Shown piece after piece: positions 1-6,909 of a DNA stretch of 36,570 nt. Location of the stretch: assembly GCF_014197035.1 (NCBI RefSeq), contig NZ_JACIEU010000036.1:1-36570 (forward strand), given 5' to 3'. Within the stretch, counting starts at the first letter, position 1. Every line of letters begins with the position of its first letter. Below the pieces are notes generated by a model. That model was not told the origin of the DNA. It was given only the letters and a program-made list of their open reading frames with translations, and made no database searches. The position numbers and the translations under genes are program-made. The DNA comes from Sphingobium scionense. GTDB taxonomy: Bacteria > Pseudomonadota > Alphaproteobacteria > Sphingomonadales > Sphingomonadaceae.

Positions 1-69
1 ACCGCAAGTTCGCCGCCTAAGATCAACCCCCTGACGAGGTCCGCACTCCGCTAATCTACGCCGCGAGTT

Positions 70-609
70 GTGCCGAATGTTCTGACGACGGACAGTCAAA
101 GTCCGGTCGACCAACTCCTCGCTCTGCTCGAAACTGAGTATGTTGTGCTGTTAACGCGCCTCTCGGCGCATGTGCGCTCCCCGGACGTCGCGGCCGAGAT
201 AATTCACGACGTCTATGTGAAGCTGAGGTCGGAACCGGCCATCAGCGAGATTCATAGCCCACGTGCGTATCTATACAGGATGGCGGTCAATTTCGCAAAA
301 AACAGAAACCGGAGCGACTGGCGCGCCGTCAACATGGGCGACGAGGAACTTCTCGAAATCCCGGACGACGCGCCGGACCAGCAAACTGCGGCGCTAGCCC
401 TGGATGAAATGAATCGTGCAATGGATGCGCTGCACGCCCTTCCGACCCGACAGCGTGCGATATTCCTGGCAAAGTGGCGCGATGAGAAGCTGCAAAGCGA
501 GATTGCAGCCGAATTCGGCTTGCACAAACGTTCCGTTCAAAAGGAGCTTACTCGAGTGGAGCTGTACCTCAGGAAGGTCCTGCGACGGCCCAAGCATCCG
601 GACCGTTGA
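70..609 (+). CDS. FecI-like ECF RNA polymerase sigma factor
   Basis: A 179-residue protein with the two-domain layout of ECF sigma factors. Sigma region 2 lies at about residues 25-80 (VAAEIIHDVYVKL and SPRAYLYRMAVNFAKN) and sigma region 4 at about 115-170 (LPTRQRAIFLAKW, then a helix-turn-helix around SEIAAEFGLHKRSVQKEL). These patterns match the FecI group, which directs RNA polymerase to iron-uptake or TonB-receptor genes. The start is a GTG at 70; no better ATG precedes the conserved part. FecI genes normally have a fecR anti-sigma gene directly downstream. Here the next 200 bases hold no FecR-like frame, so it looks like an orphan. Family assignment is firm; the target genes are unknown. 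Confidence 0.85.
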   Translation: MPNVLTTDSQSPVDQLLALLETEYVVLLTRLSAHVRSPDVAAEIIHDVYVKLRSEPAISEIHSPRAYLYRMAVNFAKNRNRSDWRAVNMGDEELLEIPDDAPDQQTAALALDEMNRAMDALHALPTRQRAIFLAKWRDEKLQSEIAAEFGLHKRSVQKELTRVELYLRKVLRRPKHPDR

Positions 610-819
610 TGACGCTGCCTCAACCGCGCATTGGAGACATCTGGCTCAAAAAAGTAGGGCGCCTTTCTGTCTCCCGATGTGTCAGCCCTAAGGGAATAGT
701 AGGATCTCCTCCTAGGTCGCGCTGGCTTGTGCCGGAGAGCATCTTGGTGGTGGTCGATAGGGCAGGGCGCGGACGTTCCCGGCGCAGAAAGACTGCCTCG
801 CAACCCATAGGGGGTCGCT

Positions 820-1284
820 ATGGCGGCTTGTGGAAATGTGGGTGCGAGCCTCATGCTCGGCGCCCAACCGGTGCGGGCGAGAACAGGGGCCACGGCTACA
901 CCCCGAAGGCAACTCGGAGAGTCCCGGGCAGAAACGACAAGTCGTCGTCCGGTGCTTGCACCTTGGCAGGTCAGTCTGGCGATGCGCACGATGTGTGGCA
1001 GTCTCGGTGGCGCGATCTCGATCTCTGACGTAGCTACACGCTGCCGATTGTCGCTTTGCTATTTCGTGAGGGCTTTCACCAATACAGTCGGTATCTCGCC
1101 GTACGCATGGTTCGCTAACCAACGCATCCTGTGCGCAAAGCGCTTGCTGGCCAGTAGCGCGCTCCCACTGGCGCAAGTCGCTCTAGAATGCGGTTTCTCC
1201 GACCAGGCTCACTTCACCAATGCTTTCGCCAAGGCGGCCGGTATGACACCCGCCAGATGGCGCCGCAAGATGCACGCAAGCTGA
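820..1284 (+). CDS. AraC-family helix-turn-helix protein, short form
   Basis: The C-terminal 105 residues of this 154-residue protein form a complete AraC DNA-binding domain. A first helix-turn-helix lies around ISISDVATRCRLSLCYFVRAF, followed by the linker GISPYAWFANQRI, and a second around PLAQVALECGFSDQAHFTNAF, ending GMTPARWRR. The LAPWQ motif just before the domain is common in this family. The first 45 residues are rich in Arg, Ala and Thr and resemble no ligand-binding domain, so the protein lacks the usual sensor part. The ATG at 820 has a G-rich stretch upstream, but the start could lie further in. It may be a stand-alone DNA-binding domain or a truncated regulator. Confidence 0.7.
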   Translation: MAACGNVGASLMLGAQPVRARTGATATPRRQLGESRAETTSRRPVLAPWQVSLAMRTMCGSLGGAISISDVATRCRLSLCYFVRAFTNTVGISPYAWFANQRILCAKRLLASSALPLAQVALECGFSDQAHFTNAFAKAAGMTPARWRRKMHAS

Positions 1285-1399
1285 ACTGTACTACACCAAA
1301 AGGATTGGATGGCCTTGACGATGCGATGGGGGACGGGAGAGCGCTTCGCTGGCGCGACCGCTGCCGGTTGCGGTGTGACCGGACTCGCGCTGCGCGTTC

Positions 1400-1442
1400 T
1401 TGATTCCGAAAGGCATTGCGTCTGTATTCCATGCATGGAATA
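1400..1442 (+). promoter_or_regulatory. Promoter and 18-bp palindromic operator of the HigBA-type locus
   Basis: A perfect 18-bp palindrome, TATTCCATGCATGGAATA, lies at 1425-1442, ten bases before the higB-like start at 1452. A plausible sigma-70 promoter overlaps it: TTGATT at 1400-1405 and TGTATT at 1423-1428 with 17-base spacing. HigA-type antitoxins commonly repress their own operon through such palindromes, so the HTH protein at 1799-2122 is the likely ligand. Promoter activity and binding are inferred. Confidence 0.6.
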
Positions 1443-1451
1443 AGTCCGCGC

Positions 1452-1794
1452 ATGAGCTGGGACGTTGAGAGCACCAGTGAGTTCGGGACTCGTATGCCGA
1501 CCTTGGCGAGACCGACCAGGCCGCGATCCAACCGACAATCAATCGGCTGATCGCGCAGGGGCCGAACCTCTGGTCCCCGTCACTGATCAACAATTCGCGG
1601 CACTCGCACATGCGCGAGCTGCGTATCCAGAGCGGGAGACGGCCTTTGCGGATCTTCTACACCTTCGATCCGCGGCGATCGGCGATCCTGTTGATGGGGG
1701 CGACAAGACCGGGGATGACCACTTCTACGGGCGGATGATCCCGTTCGCGGATGACTACGGCGCGTATTTGCAGGACTTAGGCAGGAAGGATTGA
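1452..1794 (+). pseudogene. HigB-type (phage Gp49-like) toxin gene, broken by two frameshifts
   Basis: Read across three frames, this stretch gives a recognisable Gp49/HigB-like toxin. It starts MSWDVESTSEFG in the frame of the ATG at 1452, continues in another frame as SYADLGETDQAAI through SRHSHMRELRIQSG and LRIFYTFDPRRSAILLMG, and finishes in a third frame as GGDKTGDDHFYGRMIPFADDYGAYL. The shifts fall near 1480 and near 1695. Family members are single ribosome-dependent mRNA interferases of about 110 residues, which is the summed length here. No frame can make the whole protein, so the toxin is probably inactive. It stands directly upstream of an intact antitoxin gene, in the usual higB-higA order. 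A sequencing error could mimic one shift but is less likely to explain two. Confidence 0.75.
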
Positions 1795-1798
1795 TGAA

Positions 1799-2122
1799 AT
1801 GAGCGGTCATCGCCCGTTTGCCGATCCCAAGAAGGGGTGGAGCCCCGAACGTCTCGCGCGCCACGAGGCCCTTACGGTGAAGTTCGAGGCCGAGCTGGTC
1901 AGCCTCGAGCAGCTGCGCGAGGGGCTGGGCATCAGTCAGGAGGAGCTGGCCGAGGTCATGGACATCCAGCAGCCCGCTATCTCCAGGCTGGCACGTCGCT
2001 CCGACATGAAGGTGAGCACGCTGCGCGAGCTGATCGCCGCGATGGGCGGCGAGCTGCATATCACGGCCAGTTTCGCCGGTCGCTCGGTGGAGATTGGAGA
2101 CTTCAGGTCGGCCGCTGCCTGA
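1799..2122 (+). CDS. HigA-like XRE-family antitoxin
   Basis: A 107-residue protein with one XRE-type helix-turn-helix (residues about 42-70: LREGLGISQEELAEVMDIQQPAISRLARRSDMKVSTL) followed by LRELIAAMGGELHITASF, a tail typical of antitoxins paired with Gp49-like toxins. It should neutralise its HigB partner and repress the shared promoter at the palindrome at 1425-1442. The ATG at 1799 lies four bases after the end of the broken toxin frame, so the two genes were once coupled. With the toxin disrupted, this is now an orphan antitoxin and may only be a DNA-binding repressor. Family assignment is strong. Confidence 0.85.
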   Translation: MSGHRPFADPKKGWSPERLARHEALTVKFEAELVSLEQLREGLGISQEELAEVMDIQQPAISRLARRSDMKVSTLRELIAAMGGELHITASFAGRSVEIGDFRSAAA

Positions 2123-2161
2123 ACGGCGACCGCGACCATATGGGGGAGAGGAGGAGCCGGA

Positions 2162-2512
2162 ATGACGGTAACGACCCAAACCACGTCGATCGCGCTTGAC
2201 GATGCCGGCGCCGAGCTGATCGAGGCGCTTCAGGATTTCGCGCGATCGCGATCGACCAAGGCGCTGGTCCGGCATGGCGAGGACAGCGACGTGCGCTGCG
2301 GGATGCGTGTTCCGCTCTACAAGGAGTGTCGCGTCGATCCGCGCGCGCTTGGCCGCAGGCTGCGCAAGCTGATGCGCGAGACGATCGAAGGCGGCGAGCC
2401 CGGCGATCGTGCTGTGATCGAATTCGCGAAGGATGGGGATACCCAATTGGTGTTGACCGCCAGCGCCGCGCAGGTATCGGAACGCGACGCGCTGTTCGTC
2501 GAGGGTCGATAA
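2162..2512 (+). CDS. Conserved-looking hypothetical protein, 116 aa
   Basis: I do not recognise the family. The 116-residue product has no signal peptide or membrane helix. Its middle part is basic (RVDPRALGRRLRKLMRETI) and its C-terminal half is acidic. The ATG at 2162 is preceded by a strong ribosome-binding site (GGAGAGGAGGAG) and codon use resembles its neighbours, so it is probably a real gene. It lies between the XRE antitoxin and the Ros/MucR gene with gaps of 40-50 bases, and all three could be one transcript. A small DNA- or protein-binding accessory factor is conceivable, but nothing in the sequence proves it. Confidence 0.55.
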   Translation: MTVTTQTTSIALDDAGAELIEALQDFARSRSTKALVRHGEDSDVRCGMRVPLYKECRVDPRALGRRLRKLMRETIEGGEPGDRAVIEFAKDGDTQLVLTASAAQVSERDALFVEGR

Positions 2513-2564
2513 GCGGTGCCGTTTCGGGCAGAGCTGATGTCGATCAGTTGAGCAGGAGACGATT

Positions 2565-3017
2565 ATGACGGAAGCGCAAGACGAAGCCCTATTGGCGCTG
2601 ACGGCCGACATCGTGTCAGCACATGTTTCGAACAACAGCGTCGCCGTCGGCGATGTTCCGGGCCTGATCGCGCGCGTGCATGGCGCGCTGGCGGGCCTCG
2701 GCAGCGAAGCCCCGATCGTGGAACCGCTGCAACAGCCGGCGGTCTCTGTGCGCGCCTCGGTGAAGCCCGACTTCATCGTCTGTCTCGAGGACGGCAAGAA
2801 GCTGAAAATGCTCAAGCGGCATCTGATGACGCATTATCAGCTCACGCCCGCAGAATATCGCGCCAAGTGGACTTTGCCCGCCGATTACCCGATGGTCGCG
2901 CCCAACTATGCCGAACAGCGCAAGGCGCTGGCCATCAAGATCGGCCTGGGCCGGAAGCCCCGCAGCGCGGCGGAGCTTGCGAAGGGCAGGCGCAAGAAAG
3001 CCGAACCTACTGCCTAG
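2565..3017 (+). CDS. Ros/MucR family transcriptional regulator
   Basis: A 150-residue protein of the Ros/MucR family. The zinc-finger-like core lies at about residues 65-115: FIVCLEDGKKLKMLKRHL, then MTHYQLTPAEYRAKWTLPADYPMVAPNYAEQR. The HL-x3-H-x-LTP-x-EYR-x-KW pattern is diagnostic. The Cys at the start of the finger is present, but the usual second Cys is replaced in the EDGK stretch, as in several MucR proteins that bind zinc differently. These proteins bind AT-rich DNA and repress surface, conjugation or virulence genes in alphaproteobacteria. A basic tail (KGRRKKAEPT) follows. The start at 2565 has a good site (GCAGGAGA). It might silence genes of this element; that is inference. Confidence 0.85.
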   Translation: MTEAQDEALLALTADIVSAHVSNNSVAVGDVPGLIARVHGALAGLGSEAPIVEPLQQPAVSVRASVKPDFIVCLEDGKKLKMLKRHLMTHYQLTPAEYRAKWTLPADYPMVAPNYAEQRKALAIKIGLGRKPRSAAELAKGRRKKAEPTA

Positions 3018-3070
3018 ACGCGCCCGCAGCGCGAAACAGCCGCCTCGCCGAAGCGGGGCGGCCGAGCCGG

Positions 3071-3367
3071 TCATCGGGACCAGATGAGCGCGTAATCTCC
3101 GTTGTCGGTTTCCGCGAGACTGGCATAGACCGACGCTGCGAAGCTCGGATCATCGAGCTTGACCGAGATGTAGTCGCGGCCCACGCGAATCGTCTTCTGC
3201 CACCCGGCGCCGAAAGCGATGTCGCCGGTCATGAGGCGCCGGCTGGGGACCTTGCCGTTGCCGCCATAGCCCTGCGGACGATGCGAAGGTTCTTGGCCTG
3301 AACGCTTAGCGTGATGATCGAGCCCTTATACTCGTTGCCGCTCTTGGAAGGTGCCGATGGTCGCCAT
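3071..3367 (-). pseudogene. DUF736 family gene with two compensating frameshifts
   Basis: On the minus strand this reads as a DUF736 protein, a short family common on alphaproteobacterial plasmids and integrative elements. The start MATIGTF is in one frame, SGNEYKGSIITLSVQAKN in a second, and GYGGNGKVPSRRLMTGDIAFGAGWQKT with RDYISVKLDDPSFAASVYASL back in the first. The shifts lie near 3347 and near 3265 and cancel, so the total length (297 bases) is still a multiple of three. The first frame meets a stop codon right after the first shift. No intact product is possible. The function of DUF736 is unknown. Confidence 0.75.
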
Positions 3368-3531
3368 GTCGAAGTCTCTTTTGCTCAGGCCGCGACCTCA
3401 CGCGAGGGAAGTGTGGTCAAAGGCCGAAAGAGAACGGCGAGCACCGGCAAACGCGAGCAGTCGAGCCGACGATTGCATCAGCCGTACAGTCTGTCAGTAT
3501 TGCCGACGGACTCTTGGAAGGGCAGGCCACA

Positions 3532-3978
3532 GTGCTCAGAACGATCGGAATATCGCTTGCTCTTTTGGCGTCACCAGCATTTGCCCAGGCCCTACCGGGG
3601 GCCAGGCTACCTCCCGAAATCGGAGCGGCCTATGGCAGACTGGGCAAAGCCATGATGTCCCACGACGCTGAGGGGGTGAAGGCGGTGTGGGCCGACGACT
3701 TTGTCGTCAACTCGCCGAACAATGAGGTTTTGACGCGTGATCAGGTGATCGCCGTAATGAAGGACGACTTCCTCGATTATAAAGACTTTCACAAACATAT
3801 CACCTTCGTCGGTGAAAAACCGGAGATCACGGTGATCATGGGGTACGACACGATGGTGCCGACGAAGGGACCCGGCGCGGGGAAACAGGTGACCCGGCCT
3901 TTCACGGACGTCTGGGCCAAGCGCGACGGAACGTGGCTGCTGATCGCGCGCCAGGCGACGATCGCGGCTACGAATTGA
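3532..3978 (+). CDS. Secreted DUF4440 / SnoaL-like (NTF2 fold) protein
   Basis: About 148 residues when started at the GTG at 3532, which has a site (AGGGCAGG) at the right distance and puts a clean signal peptide at the N-terminus (VLRTIGISLALLASPAFAQ, cut after AFA). An upstream TTG at 3514 is possible but would only add six residues. The mature part has the NTF2-like pattern of DUF4440 proteins: AYGRLGKAMMSHDAEGVKAVWADDFVVNSPNNEVLTRDQVIAVM at the start, and RPFTDVWAKRDGTWLLIARQAT at the end. Such proteins are small periplasmic ketosteroid-isomerase-like folds of mostly unknown role. It stands alone between two DUF736 remnants and shows no link to its neighbours. Confidence 0.75.
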   Translation: MLRTIGISLALLASPAFAQALPGARLPPEIGAAYGRLGKAMMSHDAEGVKAVWADDFVVNSPNNEVLTRDQVIAVMKDDFLDYKDFHKHITFVGEKPEITVIMGYDTMVPTKGPGAGKQVTRPFTDVWAKRDGTWLLIARQATIAATN

Positions 3979-4086
3979 GCTTATCTGCTTCTTTCTCTCG
4001 GTAAGAATGAGCTTTCGAGCATGGAAGCAGTCGTTCCACGCTGAGCGGAGCGCCCTTCTCAGTCATCCCGAGCCGATGGGCTTGTA

Positions 4087-4310
4087 CTAGCCCTGTTCGC
4101 CCTGGATCAGGGTGGCGTAAATCGACGCAGGTAATGTCGGGTCGTCGATCTTGATCGAGAGGTATTTCTCGCCGGAGTCCATCGCCGTCTCGCTCCAGGC
4201 GCCTAGTTCGACGCCATTGGCGTTGACCCGGTAGTCGGGAGCATGTTCGCTGTCCTTGCCGGCTGTTTTAATGACCGCCGAGAGTCGATGTCGAGAGTGC
4301 GGATCGCGAC
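4087..4310 (-). pseudogene. Second DUF736 remnant, N-terminally truncated and frameshifted
   Basis: The minus strand encodes the C-terminal two thirds of a DUF736 protein: KDSEHAPDYRVNANGVELGA, then a Trp and further residues, then YLSIKIDDPTLPASIYATLI before a TAG at 4087-4089. Upstream, a different frame gives VAIRTLDIDSRR, which corresponds to the GRIRTLxLD stretch of the family, so there is a frameshift near 4268. No start codon or first strand is left; the remnant abuts the stop of the gene at 4320-4691. It differs in sequence from the copy at 3071-3367, so the two are not a recent duplication. Confidence 0.7.
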
Positions 4311-4319
4311 CCCCTTTGG

Positions 4320-4691
4320 CTATCTGTCTTCAGAGTTCCGGACCGCGGCACGACGATTGGCGAAGGCGAGCAGAGCGGGGTCGTGCTCCGGCCTGTTCCA
4401 CCGCGCGGAGTCCTGGAGAACGATCACATCTTCGAGGCGCGTGACGAATGTATAGACCTTGTTGACGATCTCGATCATCAAGGCCTTCATCTCTGCATCG
4501 GAGATACGAGAAACCCGGGTCCAGGGAATTTCGCCGTAGGGCGTAACCACCTTCACATCGCTATAGTCGCCGGCGAGGCTCTCAGGCGCTTTCCCCGCGT
4601 GGATTTCCTCCAACTGGGTGTTCCGGACGCAATGCTCGACCAGAGCCAGAGCGATCCGCCGTGCCGCCGCATCCGGTATGTCCTCGTTCAT
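4320..4691 (-). CDS. Hypothetical protein, 123 aa
   Basis: I do not recognise the family. Started at the ATG at 4691, which has a good ribosome-binding site (GGGAGGTG), the product is 123 residues, soluble and mixed in charge, with no signal peptide. The N-terminal half is helical (DAAARRIALALVEHCVRNTQLEEIHAG) and the middle has VVTPYGEIPWTRVSRISDAEMKALMIEIVNKVYTF; the C-terminus ends AVRNSEDR. It lies downstream of the nucleotidyltransferase/HEPN gene with a gap of 119 bases, on the same strand. Its 3' end touches the DUF736 remnant, so its last residues may derive from a deletion junction. It may be an accessory gene of the island. Confidence 0.55.
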   Translation of the reverse strand: MNEDIPDAAARRIALALVEHCVRNTQLEEIHAGKAPESLAGDYSDVKVVTPYGEIPWTRVSRISDAEMKALMIEIVNKVYTFVTRLEDVIVLQDSARWNRPEHDPALLAFANRRAAVRNSEDR

Positions 4692-4810
4692 CGGCACCTC
4701 CCGCTTGAATGACAATGGTCTGGCGGCTCCAGAATCAAGTTTGGGAACTGGCCTCCACAGCGCCAATACCCGTCAGGAGACGATCCCCTTGGAAAGGCGG
4801 CCAACGAAGT

Positions 4811-5737
4811 TCACTGGTCGGGGGCCAGTGCTGCCTTCAGTTCCGCCAGCTTCTCCTGGCACAGCTCGTTGACGATAGTCCCGAGGATCTCGACGCGCTC
4901 TGCGAGATACGCAAATTCCTCCTCGGTCATCCTGAATTGATCCGAGTGTCGCGCCTTCACATAAGCGTCCTTGAGCTTGTTGAACCGGGCCTCCTGCTTT
5001 CGGGTTTCCCTTGGCCAGGCTTCGACAAGCCGGGGTGACAGTCGCTCCGCAAGCTGGCGCAGAAATTTTATATTGTGGCTGTACGGCGTGTAAAATGTGA
5101 AGACGAGCAGGATACAGTAATAGAGCCGCTCACAGGCCTGTTGAAGATTGTATGCGGCATCGGGGAACTGCTTATTATCGTAGCAGAATTGATAAGTCAT
5201 CCGTGAGGATACCGCCAGTTCGAACCATTGATCATAGTAGCCCTTGGCCATATCGTACGCCTGCTGCGGCGTTTTGGGCCTGGGCTTATGCAGTTCGCTG
5301 TCATCGGCCTGATAGAGCGCAATGCCGTCGCGGGCGATATCCATGAAGAAATAGCGGCCGTGCGCGAGGCCATCGTTCACTTCCTGCAAGGTGTGGATGA
5401 TGAAATTGACCGGAGTGCGCAGCCGGTTGAGGATCATCGTCTCCCGGTCGATGCGCTCTTCCGCCTTATCCCAATATTCGAGCCGGTCGGTCAGCTCCTT
5501 TTGGTTGACGATGATGAGCAGATCGAAATCCGATCGATATCCGCGCTTGGTGTGCGGCTCGTGCACCCATCGTCCGGTGGCATAGGAACCGTAGAGAATG
5601 ATCTTGAGGATACGGCCAAGCTTGCGTGGGCCGGTCGGCTGGCCATGGGCGTCCTCGAACTCTTCAAACAGGATCTGGATGACCCGTTCGAGTTCGCGCC
5701 GCTTGTTTACAGGAAGATGGTCGATATCGGTCTTCAT
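4811..5737 (-). CDS. Nucleotidyltransferase (MNT) and HEPN domain protein
   Basis: A 308-residue fusion. The N-terminal part is a minimal nucleotidyltransferase: the GS motif is at residues 50-51 (ILYGSYATG) and the metal-binding Asp pair at 70 and 72 (SDFDLLIIV). The C-terminal part (about 165-300) is an all-helical HEPN domain: AAYNLQQACERLYYCILL followed by YTPYSHNIKFLRQLAERL. In MNT-HEPN toxin-antitoxin pairs the MNT protein AMPylates and silences a HEPN RNase; here both are in one chain, as in a widespread but poorly studied family. I do not see a clear R-x4-6-H RNase motif, so the HEPN part may bind substrate instead. The start ATG overlaps the vapC stop (ATGA), so it is probably translated with vapBC. 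The domain calls are firm; activity is unknown. Confidence 0.8.
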   Translation of the reverse strand: MKTDIDHLPVNKRRELERVIQILFEEFEDAHGQPTGPRKLGRILKIILYGSYATGRWVHEPHTKRGYRSDFDLLIIVNQKELTDRLEYWDKAEERIDRETMILNRLRTPVNFIIHTLQEVNDGLAHGRYFFMDIARDGIALYQADDSELHKPRPKTPQQAYDMAKGYYDQWFELAVSSRMTYQFCYDNKQFPDAAYNLQQACERLYYCILLVFTFYTPYSHNIKFLRQLAERLSPRLVEAWPRETRKQEARFNKLKDAYVKARHSDQFRMTEEEFAYLAERVEILGTIVNELCQEKLAELKAALAPDQ

Positions 5738-6156
5738 GGTCTCGTCGTCACTGGGGGATTGGCGCGGGGCAGGGCGCTCTCCACGTCGGTCTGGCTGAAA
5801 TCATTGCCCTTGAAGAGCAGCGGTTCGTCGACAGCTTTCGCCAAAGCATATGGAAAGCAGTCGCCGTAGTTGAGTGCGGCCCGGTGGCGTCCCTTGCCGA
5901 AATCGAAAAAGGCCTGCCGAGCGATCAGGCCCTGTTCGAGCGTGACAGGCTCGATCTGGATGCCGGCACGCCGCACGAAATTCTCGGCGTGACGCGTGCC
6001 TTCGGGGCCGAGCTGCTTTTCGACTACGATTGTCAGTTCGACATAGCTCGCGACGCTCAGGCGGCAGACGTCCGCCTTATGGATGATTTCGGCAAAAATC
6101 GGGGCTTCCTGCTCGCCATAAAGAATGGCTATCAGCGCGGAGGTGTCGACGATCAC
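5734..6156 (-). CDS. vapC: VapC-type PIN-domain ribonuclease toxin
   Basis: A 140-residue PIN-domain protein. The acidic residues expected in the active site are all present: Asp4 (MIVDTSALIAIL), Glu40 (SYVELTIVVE), Asp99 (ALNYGDCFPYALAK) and Asp119 (LLFKGNDFSQTDV). VapC toxins are Mg-dependent RNases that cleave tRNA or rRNA and are held inactive by VapB. The start overlaps the vapB stop by four bases, and its own stop overlaps the start of the downstream nucleotidyltransferase/HEPN gene in the same way. The product looks full length and intact. Confidence 0.92.
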   Translation of the reverse strand: MIVDTSALIAILYGEQEAPIFAEIIHKADVCRLSVASYVELTIVVEKQLGPEGTRHAENFVRRAGIQIEPVTLEQGLIARQAFFDFGKGRHRAALNYGDCFPYALAKAVDEPLLFKGNDFSQTDVESALPRANPPVTTRP

Positions 6157-6407
6157 TTCGGGAGCCCGTCGCTATCGTAGAGTTCGTCCCCGTGCGTGCT
6201 GTACGGCTTCGTCACAAGTTTCGCAGCGCGACCGGCTATCGTCAACAGCTCTGAGACGCTGGCGCGCTCCCGCTGACGCTCAATGCGGGAGAGCCGGTCG
6301 CGAAGGGCCTCGATCACGACGCGTGTCATTGGCTCGCCCGTTTCCTGAGCGATGGCGAGCGCGAGGCGATGGGCCTCGGGATCCTTGATATTGAGCGTGC
6401 CGCTCAT
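6153..6407 (-). CDS. vapB: VapB-type antitoxin
   Basis: An 84-residue protein matching the short VapB antitoxins of the Rv0623-like type. The N-terminal MSGTLNIKDPEAHRLALAIAQETGEPMTRVVIEALRDRL forms a ribbon-helix-helix-like DNA-binding part. The C-terminal half (SELLTIAGRAAKLVTKP to the DSDGLPK end) is the toxin-binding arm. It should bind VapC and repress its own promoter; three TTCTGCC repeats just upstream (6412-6446) are candidate operator sites. First gene of a three-gene overlapping cluster. The ATG at 6407 is the only sensible start. Confidence 0.88.
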   Translation of the reverse strand: MSGTLNIKDPEAHRLALAIAQETGEPMTRVVIEALRDRLSRIERQRERASVSELLTIAGRAAKLVTKPYSTHGDELYDSDGLPK

Positions 6408-6411
6408 GAAA

Positions 6412-6446
6412 TTCTGCCTTCGAAGCTATTGTTCTGCCATTCTGCC
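6412..6446 (-). repeat. Three TTCTGCC repeats upstream of vapB
   Basis: The heptamer TTCTGCC (GGCAGAA on the coding strand of vapB) occurs three times within 35 bases, at 6412-6418, 6432-6438 and 6440-6446. The first copy starts five bases before the vapB start codon. Repeats of this sort in a toxin-antitoxin promoter are usually antitoxin operators. I could not place a convincing -35/-10 pair here, so the promoter itself is not assigned. Confidence 0.45.
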
Positions 6447-6530
6447 AGATTGTGGTAGCGGGGGCCAGAACAAATTGAGACAATCTGTCGGGATCGGCTT
6501 ACCTGCGCCACTCAGGCGGCGCTCATCAGG

Positions 6531-6559
6531 TTCATTGGCTTGGTGCCTGTGCGTATAGT
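6531..6559 (+). promoter_or_regulatory. Possible promoter giving a leaderless transcript
   Basis: A TATAGT box at 6554-6559 is preceded by a weak TTCATT at 6531-6536 with 17-base spacing. Transcription would begin about seven bases after the box, which is the A of the ATG at 6566. No ribosome-binding site is visible before that ATG, which agrees with a leaderless mRNA. Confidence 0.35.
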
Positions 6560-6565
6560 TGCCTC

Positions 6566-6778
6566 ATGAAAGCGAAAGACGATTCGAACCAAGGTTCTCT
6601 GTTTGCGGATGGCGACCTACCTCAGATCGAACGGGGAAAGCAGAGCTCGACAGACCAATCGCCGTTCGAGCCTGCCGCAGAGCCTTTTCTCGATCACCTC
6701 AGCCTTCGCATCCGTCGCCAACCGGGCAGTAGATTTTCACTCAGACAATGGTGGGCGGCGCTGACGGGTGGCCGATAA
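6566..6778 (+). CDS. Small hypothetical protein, 70 aa
   Basis: A 70-residue open frame from the ATG at 6566 to 6778, running against the flanking minus-strand genes. The N-terminal half is acidic and polar (KDDSNQGSLFADGDLPQIER); the C-terminal third is basic and Trp-rich (RQWWAALTGGR). No known motif, signal peptide or membrane helix. It lies between vapB and abiEii, with a possible leaderless promoter directly upstream. It may be a real small protein of the island or a chance frame; coding evidence is modest. Confidence 0.4.
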   Translation: MKAKDDSNQGSLFADGDLPQIERGKQSSTDQSPFEPAAEPFLDHLSLRIRRQPGSRFSLRQWWAALTGGR

Positions 6779-6909
6779 CCGCAATCCCATGCCGAGAAGG
6801 TCGCGCGCAATGCTGGCGCGGCGCTAACCCGGCTCGCGCGTCCATTTACTGACTTCCCGCATGTCCATCGATTGGATCCCCGCAGGCCAGGTCGCCAACC
6901 TCCACAGGT

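Noticed and set aside
1580..2815. 411-residue minus-strand open frame
   Set aside because: It lies opposite the HigA-like, hypothetical and Ros/MucR genes and has no recognisable content.
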